DNA of 64,000 bases from positions 248,001 through 312,000 of the forward strand of contig NZ_QPES01000002.1 of the NCBI RefSeq assembly GCF_009455685.1, read 5' to 3'. The stretch comes from Paraburkholderia hayleyella (GTDB lineage: Bacteria; Pseudomonadota; Gammaproteobacteria; Burkholderiales; Burkholderiaceae). A program made the translations under genes and the position numbers. Position 1 is the first letter of the stretch. Each line of letters opens with the position of its first letter. Below are positions 1 through 8,553 of the stretch, piece by piece. The notes below the pieces were generated by a model. It was given only the letters and a program-made list of their open reading frames with translations, ran no database searches and had not been told where the DNA came from.

Positions 1-396
1 GAAGGGCAATTGCTGCAACAGGCGATGCTGGCCGAATTTATCGCGGAAGGGCATTTCACTTCCCATATCCGCAAGATGCGCGCGCTATACGGGCAGCGGC
101 GTGGCGCGCTGCTGGAGGCCGTGGCGCAACGTTATGGCACCACCTTGCCGGTGCTGGGCGGCGATGCGGGTTTGCATCTGGTGCTGCAGTTGCCCCCGGG
201 GGCGGATGACCGGGCCGCAGCCGCGGCAGCGCTGGAGCGCAACATCGTCGTGCGCGCGTTGTCGGGGTATTACGCCGAGGCGGCACGGGCCCAGCCGGGG
301 CTTTTGCTGGGCTACGCCTGCGTGCCTGACGAAGAGATCGTGCCCGCCTTCGCCACCCTCTCCCAGGCGCTCGATGAGCGGCTTGGGCTGGGGTAA
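1..396 (+). CDS. MocR-type (GntR/aminotransferase) regulator, C-terminal end only
   Basis: This is the last 131 codons of a gene that begins before the window; the reading frame is open from base 1. The residues fit the small C-terminal subdomain of a fold-type I PLP aminotransferase as found in MocR/PdxR regulators: a helix with HIRKMRALYGQRR, then a GGDAGLHLVLQL strand and the closing LLLGYACVPDEEI segment. In MocR proteins this domain senses an amino acid or pyridoxal derivative and follows an N-terminal winged helix, which cannot be seen here. A plain aminotransferase is possible, but the HIRKMRxxYxxRR phrase is typical of MocR. The gene is followed by 140 bp without a gene and then selD on the same strand. 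Confidence 0.8.
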   Translation, partial: EGQLLQQAMLAEFIAEGHFTSHIRKMRALYGQRRGALLEAVAQRYGTTLPVLGGDAGLHLVLQLPPGADDRAAAAAALERNIVVRALSGYYAEAARAQPGLLLGYACVPDEEIVPAFATLSQALDERLGLG

Positions 397-536
397 GCGG
401 GGCGCGGGGGCACGACGGCGGGTTGCGGAGCGTCCGCGCTGAACGGATGCCTATGTGCTCCGAAAAAGTACGGGTAGCCGTAGATTCGCCATAATGAGGC
501 CCCGCTCATTCGACGCTCATCTGCTGGACCTCTGCC

Positions 537-1625
537 ATGACCGAATCCGCTTCCGCTGCCGTTCCTGCCGGCTTCCTCCCGGTGGCTACCGTGCCCCGTC
601 TCACCAGCCTCTCGCATGGCGGGGGCTGTGGCTGCAAGATCGCCCCCGGCGTGCTGGCCAACCTGCTCAAGCGGCATATGCCGCTGCCCGCTTTTCCTCA
701 TTTGATGGTTGGCCCCGATACCGCTGATGATGCCGCTGTCTACCGGCTCAACGACGAGCAGGCGCTGATCGCCACGACCGATTTCTTCATGCCTATCGTT
801 GACGACGCCTATGATTTTGGCCGCATTGCCGCGACCAATGCGCTGTCCGACGTGTATGCCATGGGCGGCACGCCGATTCTCGCGCTGGCCCTCGTGGGCA
901 TGCCGATCAGCGTGCTGCCGCATGACACGATTGCCGCCGTGCTGCGCGGCGGCGAAGACGTGTGCGCCGAAGCCGGGATTCCAATCGCAGGCGGGCATTC
1001 GATCGATTCGGTTGAGCCGATCTATGGCCTGGCCGCGCTCGGCCTCGTGCACCCGCAGCATGTCAAACGCAACGCCACCGCTCAAGCCGGTGATGTGCTG
1101 GTGCTGGGCAAGGCGCTTGGTGTCGGCGTGCTCGCCGCGGCGTTGAAACAGAACCAGCTCGATGCGGCAGGCTATGCCGCGCTGATCGCCACCACCACCC
1201 AGCTCAACCGGCCCGGTATCGCGCTCGCTGCGCTGCCCCAGGTGCACGCGCTGACGGATGTGACGGGCTTTGGCCTGCTCGGTCACACGCTAGAGCTGGC
1301 GCGCGGCGCGCAACTTACCGCGCGTTTGCGCTATGCCGCCTTGCCGTGGCTGCCCGGCGTCGAAGCCTTCGCTCAGGCGGGTATTGCGACAGGGGCTTCC
1401 GGGCGCAACTGGAATGCTTACCGCACGGGCGTGACGCTCGCGCCCCGCTTGCCCGCTATCGCCCAGGCGCTGCTGACCGATCCGCAAACCTCGGGCGGCC
1501 TGCTCGTGGCTTGCGCGCCCGAAGCGGTACCTGATGTGCTGACGCTGTTTTATGAGCAAGGCTTCGCCGCTGCCACCGTGATCGGTGAGATGCGCGCAGG
1601 TGCGGCGCAGGTCGAAGTCGTGTGA
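537..1625 (+). CDS. selD: selenide, water dikinase
   Basis: Makes selenophosphate from selenide and ATP, the selenium donor for selenocysteine and selenouridine in tRNA. The 362-residue length is normal for the family. Near the N-terminus is the HGGGCGCKI loop; Cys31 and Lys34 match the catalytic Cys and Lys of the family, so this is the cysteine form and not a selenoprotein. The ATP/Mg-binding segments follow: DDAAVY, TTDFFMPIVDD, NALSDVYAMGG and GGHSID. The C-terminal part carries LTDVTGFGLLGH and DPQTSGGLL. No selA, selB, mnmH or selenoprotein gene is within the window, so which selenium use it serves cannot be told. The neighbour downstream is a cation efflux gene on the same strand. Confidence 0.96.
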   Translation: MTESASAAVPAGFLPVATVPRLTSLSHGGGCGCKIAPGVLANLLKRHMPLPAFPHLMVGPDTADDAAVYRLNDEQALIATTDFFMPIVDDAYDFGRIAATNALSDVYAMGGTPILALALVGMPISVLPHDTIAAVLRGGEDVCAEAGIPIAGGHSIDSVEPIYGLAALGLVHPQHVKRNATAQAGDVLVLGKALGVGVLAAALKQNQLDAAGYAALIATTTQLNRPGIALAALPQVHALTDVTGFGLLGHTLELARGAQLTARLRYAALPWLPGVEAFAQAGIATGASGRNWNAYRTGVTLAPRLPAIAQALLTDPQTSGGLLVACAPEAVPDVLTLFYEQGFAAATVIGEMRAGAAQVEVV

Positions 1626-1704
1626 GTGTCAATCTGAGTGCCAGTGTGAATGTGAATGCAGGCTATGCCCCCGTCATGCCGGTTTAATTCAGGGTTTCCC
1701 AACG

Positions 1705-2619
1705 ATGCGAGAAGAATCTCCGAAAGCCATTATTTACGCGCTGGCCGCCAACATGGGCATCGCCGTGTGCAAGTTCGTGGCCGCCGCGTTCACCGGCTCC
1801 GGCTCGATGTTTGCCGAGGCGATTCATTCGAGCGCCGATTGCGGCAACCAGATCTTGCTGCTGCTGGGCCTGCGCGCCGCGCGCAAACCTGCCAGCGCGC
1901 TGCATCCGCTTGGCGCGGGACGCGAAATCAATTTCTATGCGCTGATCGTTGCGTTGCTGCTGTTTTTTGTCGGCGGGGCTTTTTCGGTCTATGAGGGCGT
2001 GCACCGGCTCGTGGCTCATGAGCCGCTGTCGAATGCCTATGTGGCGTTGCTGGTGCTGGGGGTGTCGCTCGTGCTCGAGGCGCTGTCGCTAGCGGGCGCC
2101 TTGCGCGAGATCCGCCGGCACAACCCGGGGCAGCCGTTGTGGCGCTGGTTCCGCGAGACGCGCGAATCCGAGCTGCTGGTGGTGGCGGGCGAAGACATCG
2201 CGGCACTCGCCGGGCTGGTGATCGCCTTTATCGCCGTGCTGCTGGCCATGCTGACCGGCAACCCGGTATTCGATGCGCTGGGGTCGATCGGTGTGGGGCT
2301 GCTGTTGATGGTGATCGCCTACGCGGTGGCCCGTGAAGTGAAATCGATGCTGCTCGGCGAATCCGCCAGTCCCGCTGTGCGGGGCGCCATCGAAGCGCAT
2401 TTGCGCGCTCGTCCGGAAGTGCGCGGCCTCGTCAATCTCATTACGTTGCAATGGGGGCGCCACGTGGTGGTGGCGGTGCAGGCGGAAATGGCCGATTACC
2501 CCAGCGGGCGCGCGATGATCGATGCGATCAATGTGATTGAAGAGGATTTGCAGCAGGCCTTCCCCCAGGTGAAATGGGTGTTCTTCGAGCCCGAGGTGCA
2601 GCGCGAGGAACGAGGCTAA
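1705..2619 (+). CDS. cation diffusion facilitator family transporter
   Basis: Inner-membrane CDF exporter of divalent metals (Zn, Co, Fe or Mn; the substrate is not readable from sequence). The 304-residue protein has six predicted membrane segments. The metal-site helix reads AIHSSADCGNQ (family HSxxD) and a second acidic helix reads GEDIAALAGL. The C-terminal cytoplasmic domain ends VKWVFFEPE. I chose ATG 1705 because the product then begins MREESPKAIIYALAAN as in the family; the frame is open further upstream to 1585, inside selD, but that stretch gives a Cys/Glu-rich peptide of no known kind. It lies about 80 bp after selD. The GNxF/HSLAD-like subgroup is common in Burkholderia and mostly uncharacterised. 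Confidence 0.88.
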   Translation: MREESPKAIIYALAANMGIAVCKFVAAAFTGSGSMFAEAIHSSADCGNQILLLLGLRAARKPASALHPLGAGREINFYALIVALLLFFVGGAFSVYEGVHRLVAHEPLSNAYVALLVLGVSLVLEALSLAGALREIRRHNPGQPLWRWFRETRESELLVVAGEDIAALAGLVIAFIAVLLAMLTGNPVFDALGSIGVGLLLMVIAYAVAREVKSMLLGESASPAVRGAIEAHLRARPEVRGLVNLITLQWGRHVVVAVQAEMADYPSGRAMIDAINVIEEDLQQAFPQVKWVFFEPEVQREERG

Positions 2620-2871
2620 CCGGGCGAGGCTTTTGCTTTACGCCGGCTATTGCGCCAGGGTGGGCGTTTCCAGGCTTCCTGACGAAGGGTTTGACTCATA
2701 GTTCGCGCGCGGGCAGGGTGTTTGTCACATCCAGGCCTTTTGCGGAGCGCGGTGGCAGACGCTCCCGGCTGACGGGATCTGTATCCGCGCAGGCGTCTAC
2801 AGGGGGCGCTCCGTTTCGGCCAGCTTCAATGCATTGGCCAGGGAGCGTTCGCGGTGGGGATCAGGTTGGCC

Positions 2872-3456
2872 TCAGGATGACGCGCTGCCAGCGAGTTCCA
2901 GCGCCTGTTGTCGTGCCGCAGCGGCTGCCTTGCGGGTTTTGCCCGCGCGCGAAGGCGGCTGGCACGCACCGCACACGATGTTATGTTGCAGATCATGACG
3001 ATGCGCGACGAACTTGCCATTGCAGCGGCAGCAAGCCGTCAGCTGCAAAATGTCCGCATCGAAAAAGCGCACCAGCGTCCACGCCCGCGTCAGATCGAGC
3101 ACGGCTTCGGTTGCGCTGTTGCGGCAATGTTCGAGATACAGGCGATAGCCCTTCGTCAGGGCATCGAGATGCGAACATTGCGCTTCATGTTTGAGGAAGA
3201 GATAGATGTTGTAGAACAGTGAGGCGTGGATATTGGCGAGCCACGTCATGTACCAGTCAGCGGAAAACGGCAGCATGCCTTTGGGCGGCGAGACGCCCTT
3301 GACCTCGCGGTAGAGGCGAATCATCCGGTCGCGCGAGAGTGTCAGCTCGCTTTCCAGCACTTGCATACGCGCGCCTAGCTCGATGAGTGCGATCGCGCGG
3401 AAGACTTCCTGGGCGTCTTCGGCCAGGCTTCGCTTGAGCATGAGAGACCCCTTCAT
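2872..3456 (-). CDS. flhC: flagellar transcriptional activator FlhC
   Basis: Subunit of the FlhD4C2 master activator of class II flagellar genes. The 194-residue protein has the FlhC core (SLAEDAQEVFRAIALIELGARMQVLES, then YREVKGVSPPKGMLPFSADWYMTW) and the cysteine cluster CCRCNGKF ... CGACQPP that binds zinc in the E. coli protein. The C-terminal 30 residues are a basic, Ala-rich tail, as usual in beta-proteobacteria. The start ATG at 3456 overlaps the flhD stop (TGATG), which implies translational coupling. Downstream is a convergent CDF gene. In many Burkholderia genomes motAB and che genes follow flhDC, but no motility gene is seen here. Confidence 0.95.
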   Translation of the reverse strand: MKGSLMLKRSLAEDAQEVFRAIALIELGARMQVLESELTLSRDRMIRLYREVKGVSPPKGMLPFSADWYMTWLANIHASLFYNIYLFLKHEAQCSHLDALTKGYRLYLEHCRNSATEAVLDLTRAWTLVRFFDADILQLTACCRCNGKFVAHRHDLQHNIVCGACQPPSRAGKTRKAAAAARQQALELAGSASS

Positions 3457-3776
3457 CAGGCGAATTGCTCAACTTGCTGGCCCGCCAGCAAAATCGCGGT
3501 GTGGGTTGGCGCCACTTCGGCATGCCGCGAGGTTTGCGTCAACGCCGCGAGCATCGCGTGATCGGTCAGACGGAAAAAACACAGAAGCTGTCCCGAGGAA
3601 GCCAGCTTGACGCACTGCGCGAGCGTGAGCCCGGCCAGCAGGTCTGCCAGTTCCGACGACAGTCCCAGACGGAACATGCCCACTGCCTTGTCTTCACGCA
3701 GCATGCGCTGTGCCAGCATGACGTAGGACAGGTTGATTTCACGGATTGAATCGAGTGTTTCGCTGCTACGGTCCAT
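3456..3776 (-). CDS. flhD: flagellar transcriptional activator FlhD
   Basis: Partner of FlhC in the flagellar master regulator. The 106-residue product fits FlhD: SIREINLSYVMLAQRMLREDKAVGMFRLGLS near the N-terminus, then LADLLAGLTLAQCVKLASSGQLLCFFRL. It is the first gene of the flhDC pair, with the stop overlapping the flhC start by one base. The region upstream is unusually long and AT-rich (about 650 bp up to a divergent gene), as expected for a promoter that integrates many signals. I see no defect in either subunit. Confidence 0.95.
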   Translation of the reverse strand: MDRSSETLDSIREINLSYVMLAQRMLREDKAVGMFRLGLSSELADLLAGLTLAQCVKLASSGQLLCFFRLTDHAMLAALTQTSRHAEVAPTHTAILLAGQQVEQFA

Positions 3777-4429
3777 TTTTTCGTTTCCGAAGCCCCAAAC
3801 GGCTTGCTAGCATTGTCTGCCGTTATGCTTTTTGTGCCTTTCCGGGTGGTGCGCTACCCGGGCTAGAACGCTTCCTTGGCAGAAAGAAGCGGCTTAATAC
3901 GGTCGTTACAATTCGTAACACGTCGGCCGATTGTATGAAGCGATTTATGAGAAATCAATCATTTTCTCAAAAAAGTTCAACGATTTATTTGTCAGATTAC
4001 GGTAATAATTGCAGCGTAATGTATGGTGTTCTCAAAATACTCTCCAAGGCTTGGGATTTTTCTCAAAAAAGTCCTGTGATGCTTACGCTGATTGGATCTT
4101 GTATAAAAGCATGCAAACTTTGATGGGCCGGGTTGTGAGGTATCTGATACGTTTTGCCACGTTTGCATGGAGGGCCTGAGCAGCTCAATAAGTAAAAAAT
4201 ACAAGTTTTGAGTCTATGTAACGTGAATCGCCGGTTGTAATTAAAATCTGTGGTGTTGTTACAAATAACCTGCGCGGTGGCACGGCATCCCGGGTGAGCG
4301 CCAGATGATCGGTTATCGTGAAGCCCGGCGCGTTCCGTTTGCGCCGTCGCCCCATGGCTGCGTGACCACATTGGCCTCATTGGCCACACTGGCCGACCTG
4401 ACAAACCTTGAGCCCCTGAACACCCCCCC
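3777..4429. promoter_or_regulatory. AT-rich divergent intergenic region upstream of flhD
   Basis: About 650 bp with no convincing gene, between divergent flhD and the RbsD/FucU gene. It is clearly AT-richer than its surroundings. It holds a 15-bp direct repeat, TTTTCTCAAAAAAGT, at 3962-3976 and 4058-4072, and a related TTCTCAAAA near 4029. The length and composition suit a control region for flhDC, but I could not assign a promoter or a named operator. Confidence 0.45.
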
Positions 4430-4900
4430 ATGCTGAAGAATCTGAATCCGCTGCTGAATGCCGATGTGCTGCACGTGTTGCGTGCGATGGGACATGGCGA
4501 TGATCTCGTGATCTGCGACGCCAATTTTCCGGGTGCCGCGGTGGCTCGCTCCACGGTCGTGGGGCAGGCACTGCGTCTTGATGGTGCGAACACGGTCGAA
4601 GTGCTGCGGGCGGTATTGTCAGTATTGCCGCTCGATACGTTCGTCGATTGCCCGGCATGGCGCATGGAAGTGGTGGGCGAGCCGGACACGCTGCCTCAGG
4701 TGCAGCGCGAAGCGCTGATTGAAATCGAAGCCGCCGAAGGCCGCGCCGTGAAGCTGGCCGGGCTTGAGCGCTTTGCGTTTTATGAGCGCGCAGGCAAGGC
4801 GTATGGCGTGATCGTCACGGGCGAGCAGCGCGGCTACGGCTGCTTTATCTTGCGCAAAGGCGTGTTGCTGGCTCGGGATGCACCCGTTGCAAGCCGCTAG
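4430..4900 (+). CDS. RbsD/FucU family sugar mutarotase
   Basis: Predicted cytoplasmic mutarotase that interconverts anomers of a monosaccharide (fucose or ribose in known members). The 156-residue product matches FucU better than RbsD in length. The active-site region is MLKNLNPLLNADVLHVLRAMGHGDDLVICDANFP with the conserved His in MGHGD, and the C-terminus has YGCFILRKGV. It stands alone, with no fucose or ribose transport or kinase genes nearby, so the substrate is unknown. The start follows shortly after CCTGAACACCCCCCC and no clear Shine-Dalgarno sequence is visible. Confidence 0.85.
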   Translation: MLKNLNPLLNADVLHVLRAMGHGDDLVICDANFPGAAVARSTVVGQALRLDGANTVEVLRAVLSVLPLDTFVDCPAWRMEVVGEPDTLPQVQREALIEIEAAEGRAVKLAGLERFAFYERAGKAYGVIVTGEQRGYGCFILRKGVLLARDAPVASR

Positions 4901-5082
4901 GCCGGCGGCGCAGACCGTTTTGCGATCTTCGCCGCAACTTCCCGGATGGATCCATCTTGATGGCATGTGTGCCGCGCGCCAGGGCCGCTTGCGTGGCCAG
5001 CCCGTATGCGCAGCGCGGAATTGTTTTACGTTTTACGGCTTGAATCAGTCCGATTGAATGAAGCCATAACCAGGAGCAGATC

Positions 5083-5355
5083 ATGATTCAAAATTTCGAA
5101 CAGTCGATTGGCGGCAAGACCATGCAGTTTTGCGCGAGCCTCGGCGAGGGGGCGACGCCCCATCGCGTGCTCATTAGCGAGGCGGGCTCGGCGCAGACGC
5201 TGGTGGTACTCGATGCATCGGGTTTGCTGGGCGCGCTTAAGGTCGAGTTTGAAGAACCGGCGAAGCTGATCGCCAACGCCATTGTCAAGGTGCGTGACGA
5301 AAGCTTGATCGAACGCGCGCTCGAAACCGGGCAGATCCAGGAAGCGGCGCTTTAG
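5083..5355 (+). CDS. conserved hypothetical protein, 90 residues
   Basis: I do not recognise a named family. The product is a small soluble alpha/beta-like protein without signal peptide or membrane segment, starting MIQNFEQSIGGKTMQFC and ending IERALETGQIQEAAL. The gene is well formed: a good ribosome site (AGGAG) lies 8 bases before the ATG. It sits between the mutarotase gene and a convergent MHS transporter. A role cannot be inferred from the neighbours. Confidence 0.6.
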   Translation: MIQNFEQSIGGKTMQFCASLGEGATPHRVLISEAGSAQTLVVLDASGLLGALKVEFEEPAKLIANAIVKVRDESLIERALETGQIQEAAL

Positions 5356-5400
5356 CATTCAACAGGCGCGATAACAGGCGCCAGGCGCGATGCCCGGCGT

Positions 5401-6723
5401 TCAGCGATGAGCCGGATCCTCCGGCGCATCGCGGAAGAAAAACGTCGTCAGCGCGCCAATCGCGCAGATCACGGCGACATAAAGCGCGGGCGCCATCGGG
5501 TTCGACTTCATCATGAGCGAGACCACTACCGGTGTGAGCCCGCCAAACACGGCATAGGCAATGTTGTATGAAAACGAAATGCCCGAAAACCGGACCACGG
5601 CCGGAAACGCCTTCACCATGACGAACGGCAGCGCGCCGATCACACCGACCAGAAACCCCGTCAGCGCATAAAGCGGCAAGAGTGTCGAGACGTCGAGTGC
5701 GACTTGCTGAAACATCAGGTAGTACGACGTGGCAAGCAGCAGCGCGCCGATAAAGATCGTGCGGCGGGCACCAAAGCGGCCCGCGATCGTGCCCGCGACG
5801 ACACAGCCCACGCTGAGGCACAGCGTGGCGAGCGCATTGGCGAGCAGTGCGGTGGCAGGCGGCACGTGAAATTGCTTTTGCAACAGGGTGGGCGTCATCA
5901 GGATCACGACTACGATCGCGGCGGATAGCATCCACGTTAGCAACATCGATACGATCACCGCGCGGCCATGGTCGCGCAGCACGGCCTTCAACGGAATTTC
6001 AGCAGCCAGTGACTGACGCTGCTGCATTTCGGCAAAGACGGGCGTCTCATGCAGCCAGCGGCGCAAATACACCGAAAAGAGCCCAAACACCCCACCCAGC
6101 AAGAAGGGCACGCGCCAGCCATAGGCGAGGATTTCTTCCGGCAGGAAATGCCGGTTCACCGCCGATGCCACCAGCGAGCCGAGCAGGATGCCCGCTGTCA
6201 GTCCGGCGGTCAGTGTGCCGCAGGCGTAGCCAATATGGCGCGAGGGCACGTGTTCGGAGACGAATACCCAGGCTCCGGGCACTTCTCCTCCGACCGCTGC
6301 GCCTTGCATCACACGAAAGAGCAAAAGCAGTACAGGCGCCAGCAGGCCGATGCTGGCATAGGTGGGCAGCAAGCCCATGAGCAGCGTGGGCACCGACATC
6401 AACAGCACGCTTAGCGTGAACATCCGCTTGCGTCCCAGCAGGTCGCCGAAGTGCGCCATGATGATGCCGCCTAGCGGGCGCGCCAGGTAGCCCGCGGCGA
6501 AGATGCCAAAAGTTTGCAACTGGCGCAGCCAGTCTGGAATGGCCGGCGGGAAAAACAGCTGGCCAATGGTGGTGGCGAAAAAAACGAAGATGATGAAGTC
6601 GTAAAACTCCAGCGCGCCACCCAAAGCCGCCAGGCCGAGGGTTTTGTAATCGCTCCGGCCAAGGGCGCGGGGTGCGGGCGCGGGACGCGCGGAAGGCGCG
6701 TCGGGCTGTTCTGTCGCTTGCAT
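5401..6723 (-). CDS. MFS transporter, metabolite:H+ symporter (MHS) family
   Basis: Inner-membrane proton symporter of 440 residues with 12 predicted helices. Family marks are the helix-1 region LGGALEFYDFIIFVFFATTIGQLFFP, the loop 2-3 motif GDLLGRKRMF, and FRVMQGAAVGGEVPGAW. The MHS family carries citrate, alpha-ketoglutarate, proline/betaine and aromatic acids; substrate cannot be told here. The first 20 residues are Pro/Ala-rich and cytoplasmic. It is a single gene, convergent with the hypothetical gene before it. Confidence 0.9.
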   Translation of the reverse strand: MQATEQPDAPSARPAPAPRALGRSDYKTLGLAALGGALEFYDFIIFVFFATTIGQLFFPPAIPDWLRQLQTFGIFAAGYLARPLGGIIMAHFGDLLGRKRMFTLSVLLMSVPTLLMGLLPTYASIGLLAPVLLLLFRVMQGAAVGGEVPGAWVFVSEHVPSRHIGYACGTLTAGLTAGILLGSLVASAVNRHFLPEEILAYGWRVPFLLGGVFGLFSVYLRRWLHETPVFAEMQQRQSLAAEIPLKAVLRDHGRAVIVSMLLTWMLSAAIVVVILMTPTLLQKQFHVPPATALLANALATLCLSVGCVVAGTIAGRFGARRTIFIGALLLATSYYLMFQQVALDVSTLLPLYALTGFLVGVIGALPFVMVKAFPAVVRFSGISFSYNIAYAVFGGLTPVVVSLMMKSNPMAPALYVAVICAIGALTTFFFRDAPEDPAHR

Positions 6724-7197
6724 TGCAATGCCGTTATCAGGGAATCACGAAAGCCACGCGCAAGGCGTGGGCTAAGGCGCGTCGTCGGATGCGTCGAGTG
6801 CCAATGGCGCAGCAGGGCAAGCAAGGCAGCAGGGCAGCAGGACAGCAGGACAGCAGAAAATGGCTCCCGCGCCCATGACGACGGCCAGCGCGCGATTTTA
6901 CAGCAGCTGTTGCCGGTCTATCTGACAATCACTTGTCTGGGAGAAAAGCATCACGATGCCACGTTGTGCAAACGAGGCAATGAGTCAATCCGCATGGAGT
7001 ATGAAATCTCCGTATGCGAGCAGGAAATGGAATTGTTTTTGCATGGAAAATTCCTAGTTATTTTGTTGAAATTTCTGGGTCTTAGTAGATAGGTAAAACA
7101 CGCGGCTAAATTCAGATTGTTCCTATGTGCGGCAATAGACCCCCCTTTGAGAATCGACAACCAGTTACCCAGTTACAGTTGATTCGAGAGTTCTTCC
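6724..7197. promoter_or_regulatory. divergent intergenic region before the response regulator gene
   Basis: About 470 bp between the MHS transporter and the response-regulator gene, which point away from each other. It contains a short imperfect run of GCAGGACA-type repeats near 6820-6855 and an AT-rich stretch from about 7020 to 7130 that probably holds the promoter of the downstream gene. I see no gene and no recognisable RNA. Confidence 0.4.
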
Positions 7198-7941
7198 ATG
7201 CGTATTGCCATTCTTCAGAACGACCCTTACCAGAGCGCGCTGATCAAGCAGGTTCTGGTACAGGCAGGCCATAGTTGTGTGGCCTTTGATGACGGCCTCG
7301 CGTTATCCAAGGCGCGAGCGCGTTCAACAGTCGATTTACTGGTACTTGACTGGCAGGGCGCACGGATGTCTGGGACGGAGGTGCTGAAGGCGGTTCGTTC
7401 GGTGGGTGGCGAATGGGTGCCGGTGGTGTTCGTGTCGCAGGATGCCTCGGAAGACAGCGCGGTGCGCGCCTTATCGCTGGGTGCGGACGATTACGTGACC
7501 TTGCCAATGCGTCCCGCCGAGTTTCGTGAGCGTATCAACGCGTTGCTGCGGCGTGCCTACCCTGATCTATGCGGCGCCTCAGGCTTCGAGGTCGGCCCGT
7601 ACCAGTTTGACTCCACGCGCCAGCAGGTGAAGCTGCGAGGTGAGGTCGTGCCGTTATCGGGCACACAATACCGGCTGGCATCGTTGTTCTTCTCGAACAT
7701 TGGTCGCGTGTTGTCGCGCGATCATATTTTTGCCATGGTCTGGGGGCGTGAGTTCCGGGAATCGACCCGCACGATTGACAGCCATGTGTCGCGTTTGCGT
7801 TTAATGCTCGAAATCGAGCCGCAAAACGGCTTTCATCTACAACCGGTATACAAGAGCGGTTACCGGTTGTTGCATCTGCGTCAGGGCGAAACCGCGGGAA
7901 CGGGTGATCACGTGCCGCTCGAAGAAGAATGGGCTGCCTGA
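7198..7941 (+). CDS. OmpR-type response regulator with degenerate receiver
   Basis: DNA-binding regulator of 247 residues: receiver domain at about 1-118 and winged-helix effector domain at about 128-232 (SRDHIFAMVWGREFRESTRTIDSHVSRLR). The phosphate-accepting Asp is present (Asp51 in VLDWQG). The usual acidic pair is Asn8-Asp9, and the conserved Lys of the KP motif is replaced: the text reads TLPMRP, giving Leu102. In canonical receivers that Lys is needed for the phosphorylation switch, so this protein may work without classical phosphotransfer. No histidine kinase is adjacent. HrpG-like regulators are also orphan OmpR proteins, but I have no sequence-level reason to call it HrpG. Confidence 0.88.
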   Translation: MRIAILQNDPYQSALIKQVLVQAGHSCVAFDDGLALSKARARSTVDLLVLDWQGARMSGTEVLKAVRSVGGEWVPVVFVSQDASEDSAVRALSLGADDYVTLPMRPAEFRERINALLRRAYPDLCGASGFEVGPYQFDSTRQQVKLRGEVVPLSGTQYRLASLFFSNIGRVLSRDHIFAMVWGREFRESTRTIDSHVSRLRLMLEIEPQNGFHLQPVYKSGYRLLHLRQGETAGTGDHVPLEEEWAA

Positions 7942-7966
7942 AGCGTCATCTGGCCATGCTTTTTGG

Positions 7967-8010
7967 CATTGTTTTTGACCATTGTTTTTAGCCATTGTTT
8001 TTAGCCATTG
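7967..8010. repeat. 13-bp tandem array after response-regulator stop
   Basis: Three copies of CATTGTTTTTRRC (7967-7979, 7980-7992, 7993-8005) and a partial fourth, beginning 25 bp after the stop codon of the upstream gene. Copies 2 and 3 are identical. A weaker similar unit precedes them. Confidence 0.75.
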
Positions 8011-8079
8011 AGGCAGCGCCCGAAAGACAGGCTGCAGCGTCTGATGCCAGATCAGGGCCTGCATGGCCCATTGCAACGA

Positions 8080-8385
8080 TCAGGTGTTGTGCAGACGATC
8101 GCCTGATACGACGCCCAGGCCACGCAGTACTGCATTGCCTTCCGGCGTGAGACGAATGACCGGGCTTCCGGTCTCCGCTTGGGCCATTTCAACCAGGCCG
8201 GCTTCTTCCAGTAGCGGGATTTCAGGTTTGGCCGCTGCGTCGATGGGGGCGTGCAGCAACAGCAGCATGGTTGCCAGTTCATGGTGGCTCAGCAGGCGGC
8301 GCAAGATCGTGGGCCGTTTGCTTTTTATGTCTTTGCTGGCTGGCGCCGAAAGATGATCGGCGCACGTGTGGTCTGGAGCGGTCAT
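8080..8385 (-). CDS. conserved hypothetical, possibly winged-helix
   Basis: A 101-residue soluble protein that I cannot place in a named family. The middle (RPTILRRLLSHHELATMLLLL) and the C-terminal part (IPLLEEAGLVEMAQAETGSPVIRLTPEGNAVLRGLG) resemble helix-turn-wing text of MarR/PadR-like proteins, in particular LTPEGNAVLR. The first 25 residues look disordered. It is convergent with the response-regulator gene and follows the lipoprotein gene on the same strand. Confidence 0.55.
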   Translation of the reverse strand: MTAPDHTCADHLSAPASKDIKSKRPTILRRLLSHHELATMLLLLHAPIDAAAKPEIPLLEEAGLVEMAQAETGSPVIRLTPEGNAVLRGLGVVSGDRLHNT

Positions 8386-8553
8386 TGGGCGGATCTCCGG
8401 CAGTTCGGGTGAAATGAATCGTGCGGATTTTGCCCCGGAACCAAGGTTGAGCCAAGGCAGAATGGCTGGCGTCCATCATACCCGGGCTTCATTCGCCCCT
8501 TTTTACTGTTTGCCGCGAGATTTGTTACTGGGCTTTACTTGATTCAGGGTGCA

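Noticed and set aside
2574..3194. 206-codon plus-strand frame after the CDF gene
   Set aside because: It runs antisense into flhC and has no domain; the 2620-2871 gap appears non-coding.
7198..7941. Calling the response regulator HrpG
   Set aside because: Shared architecture only; many orphan OmpR regulators in Burkholderia look like this and no hrp genes are adjacent.
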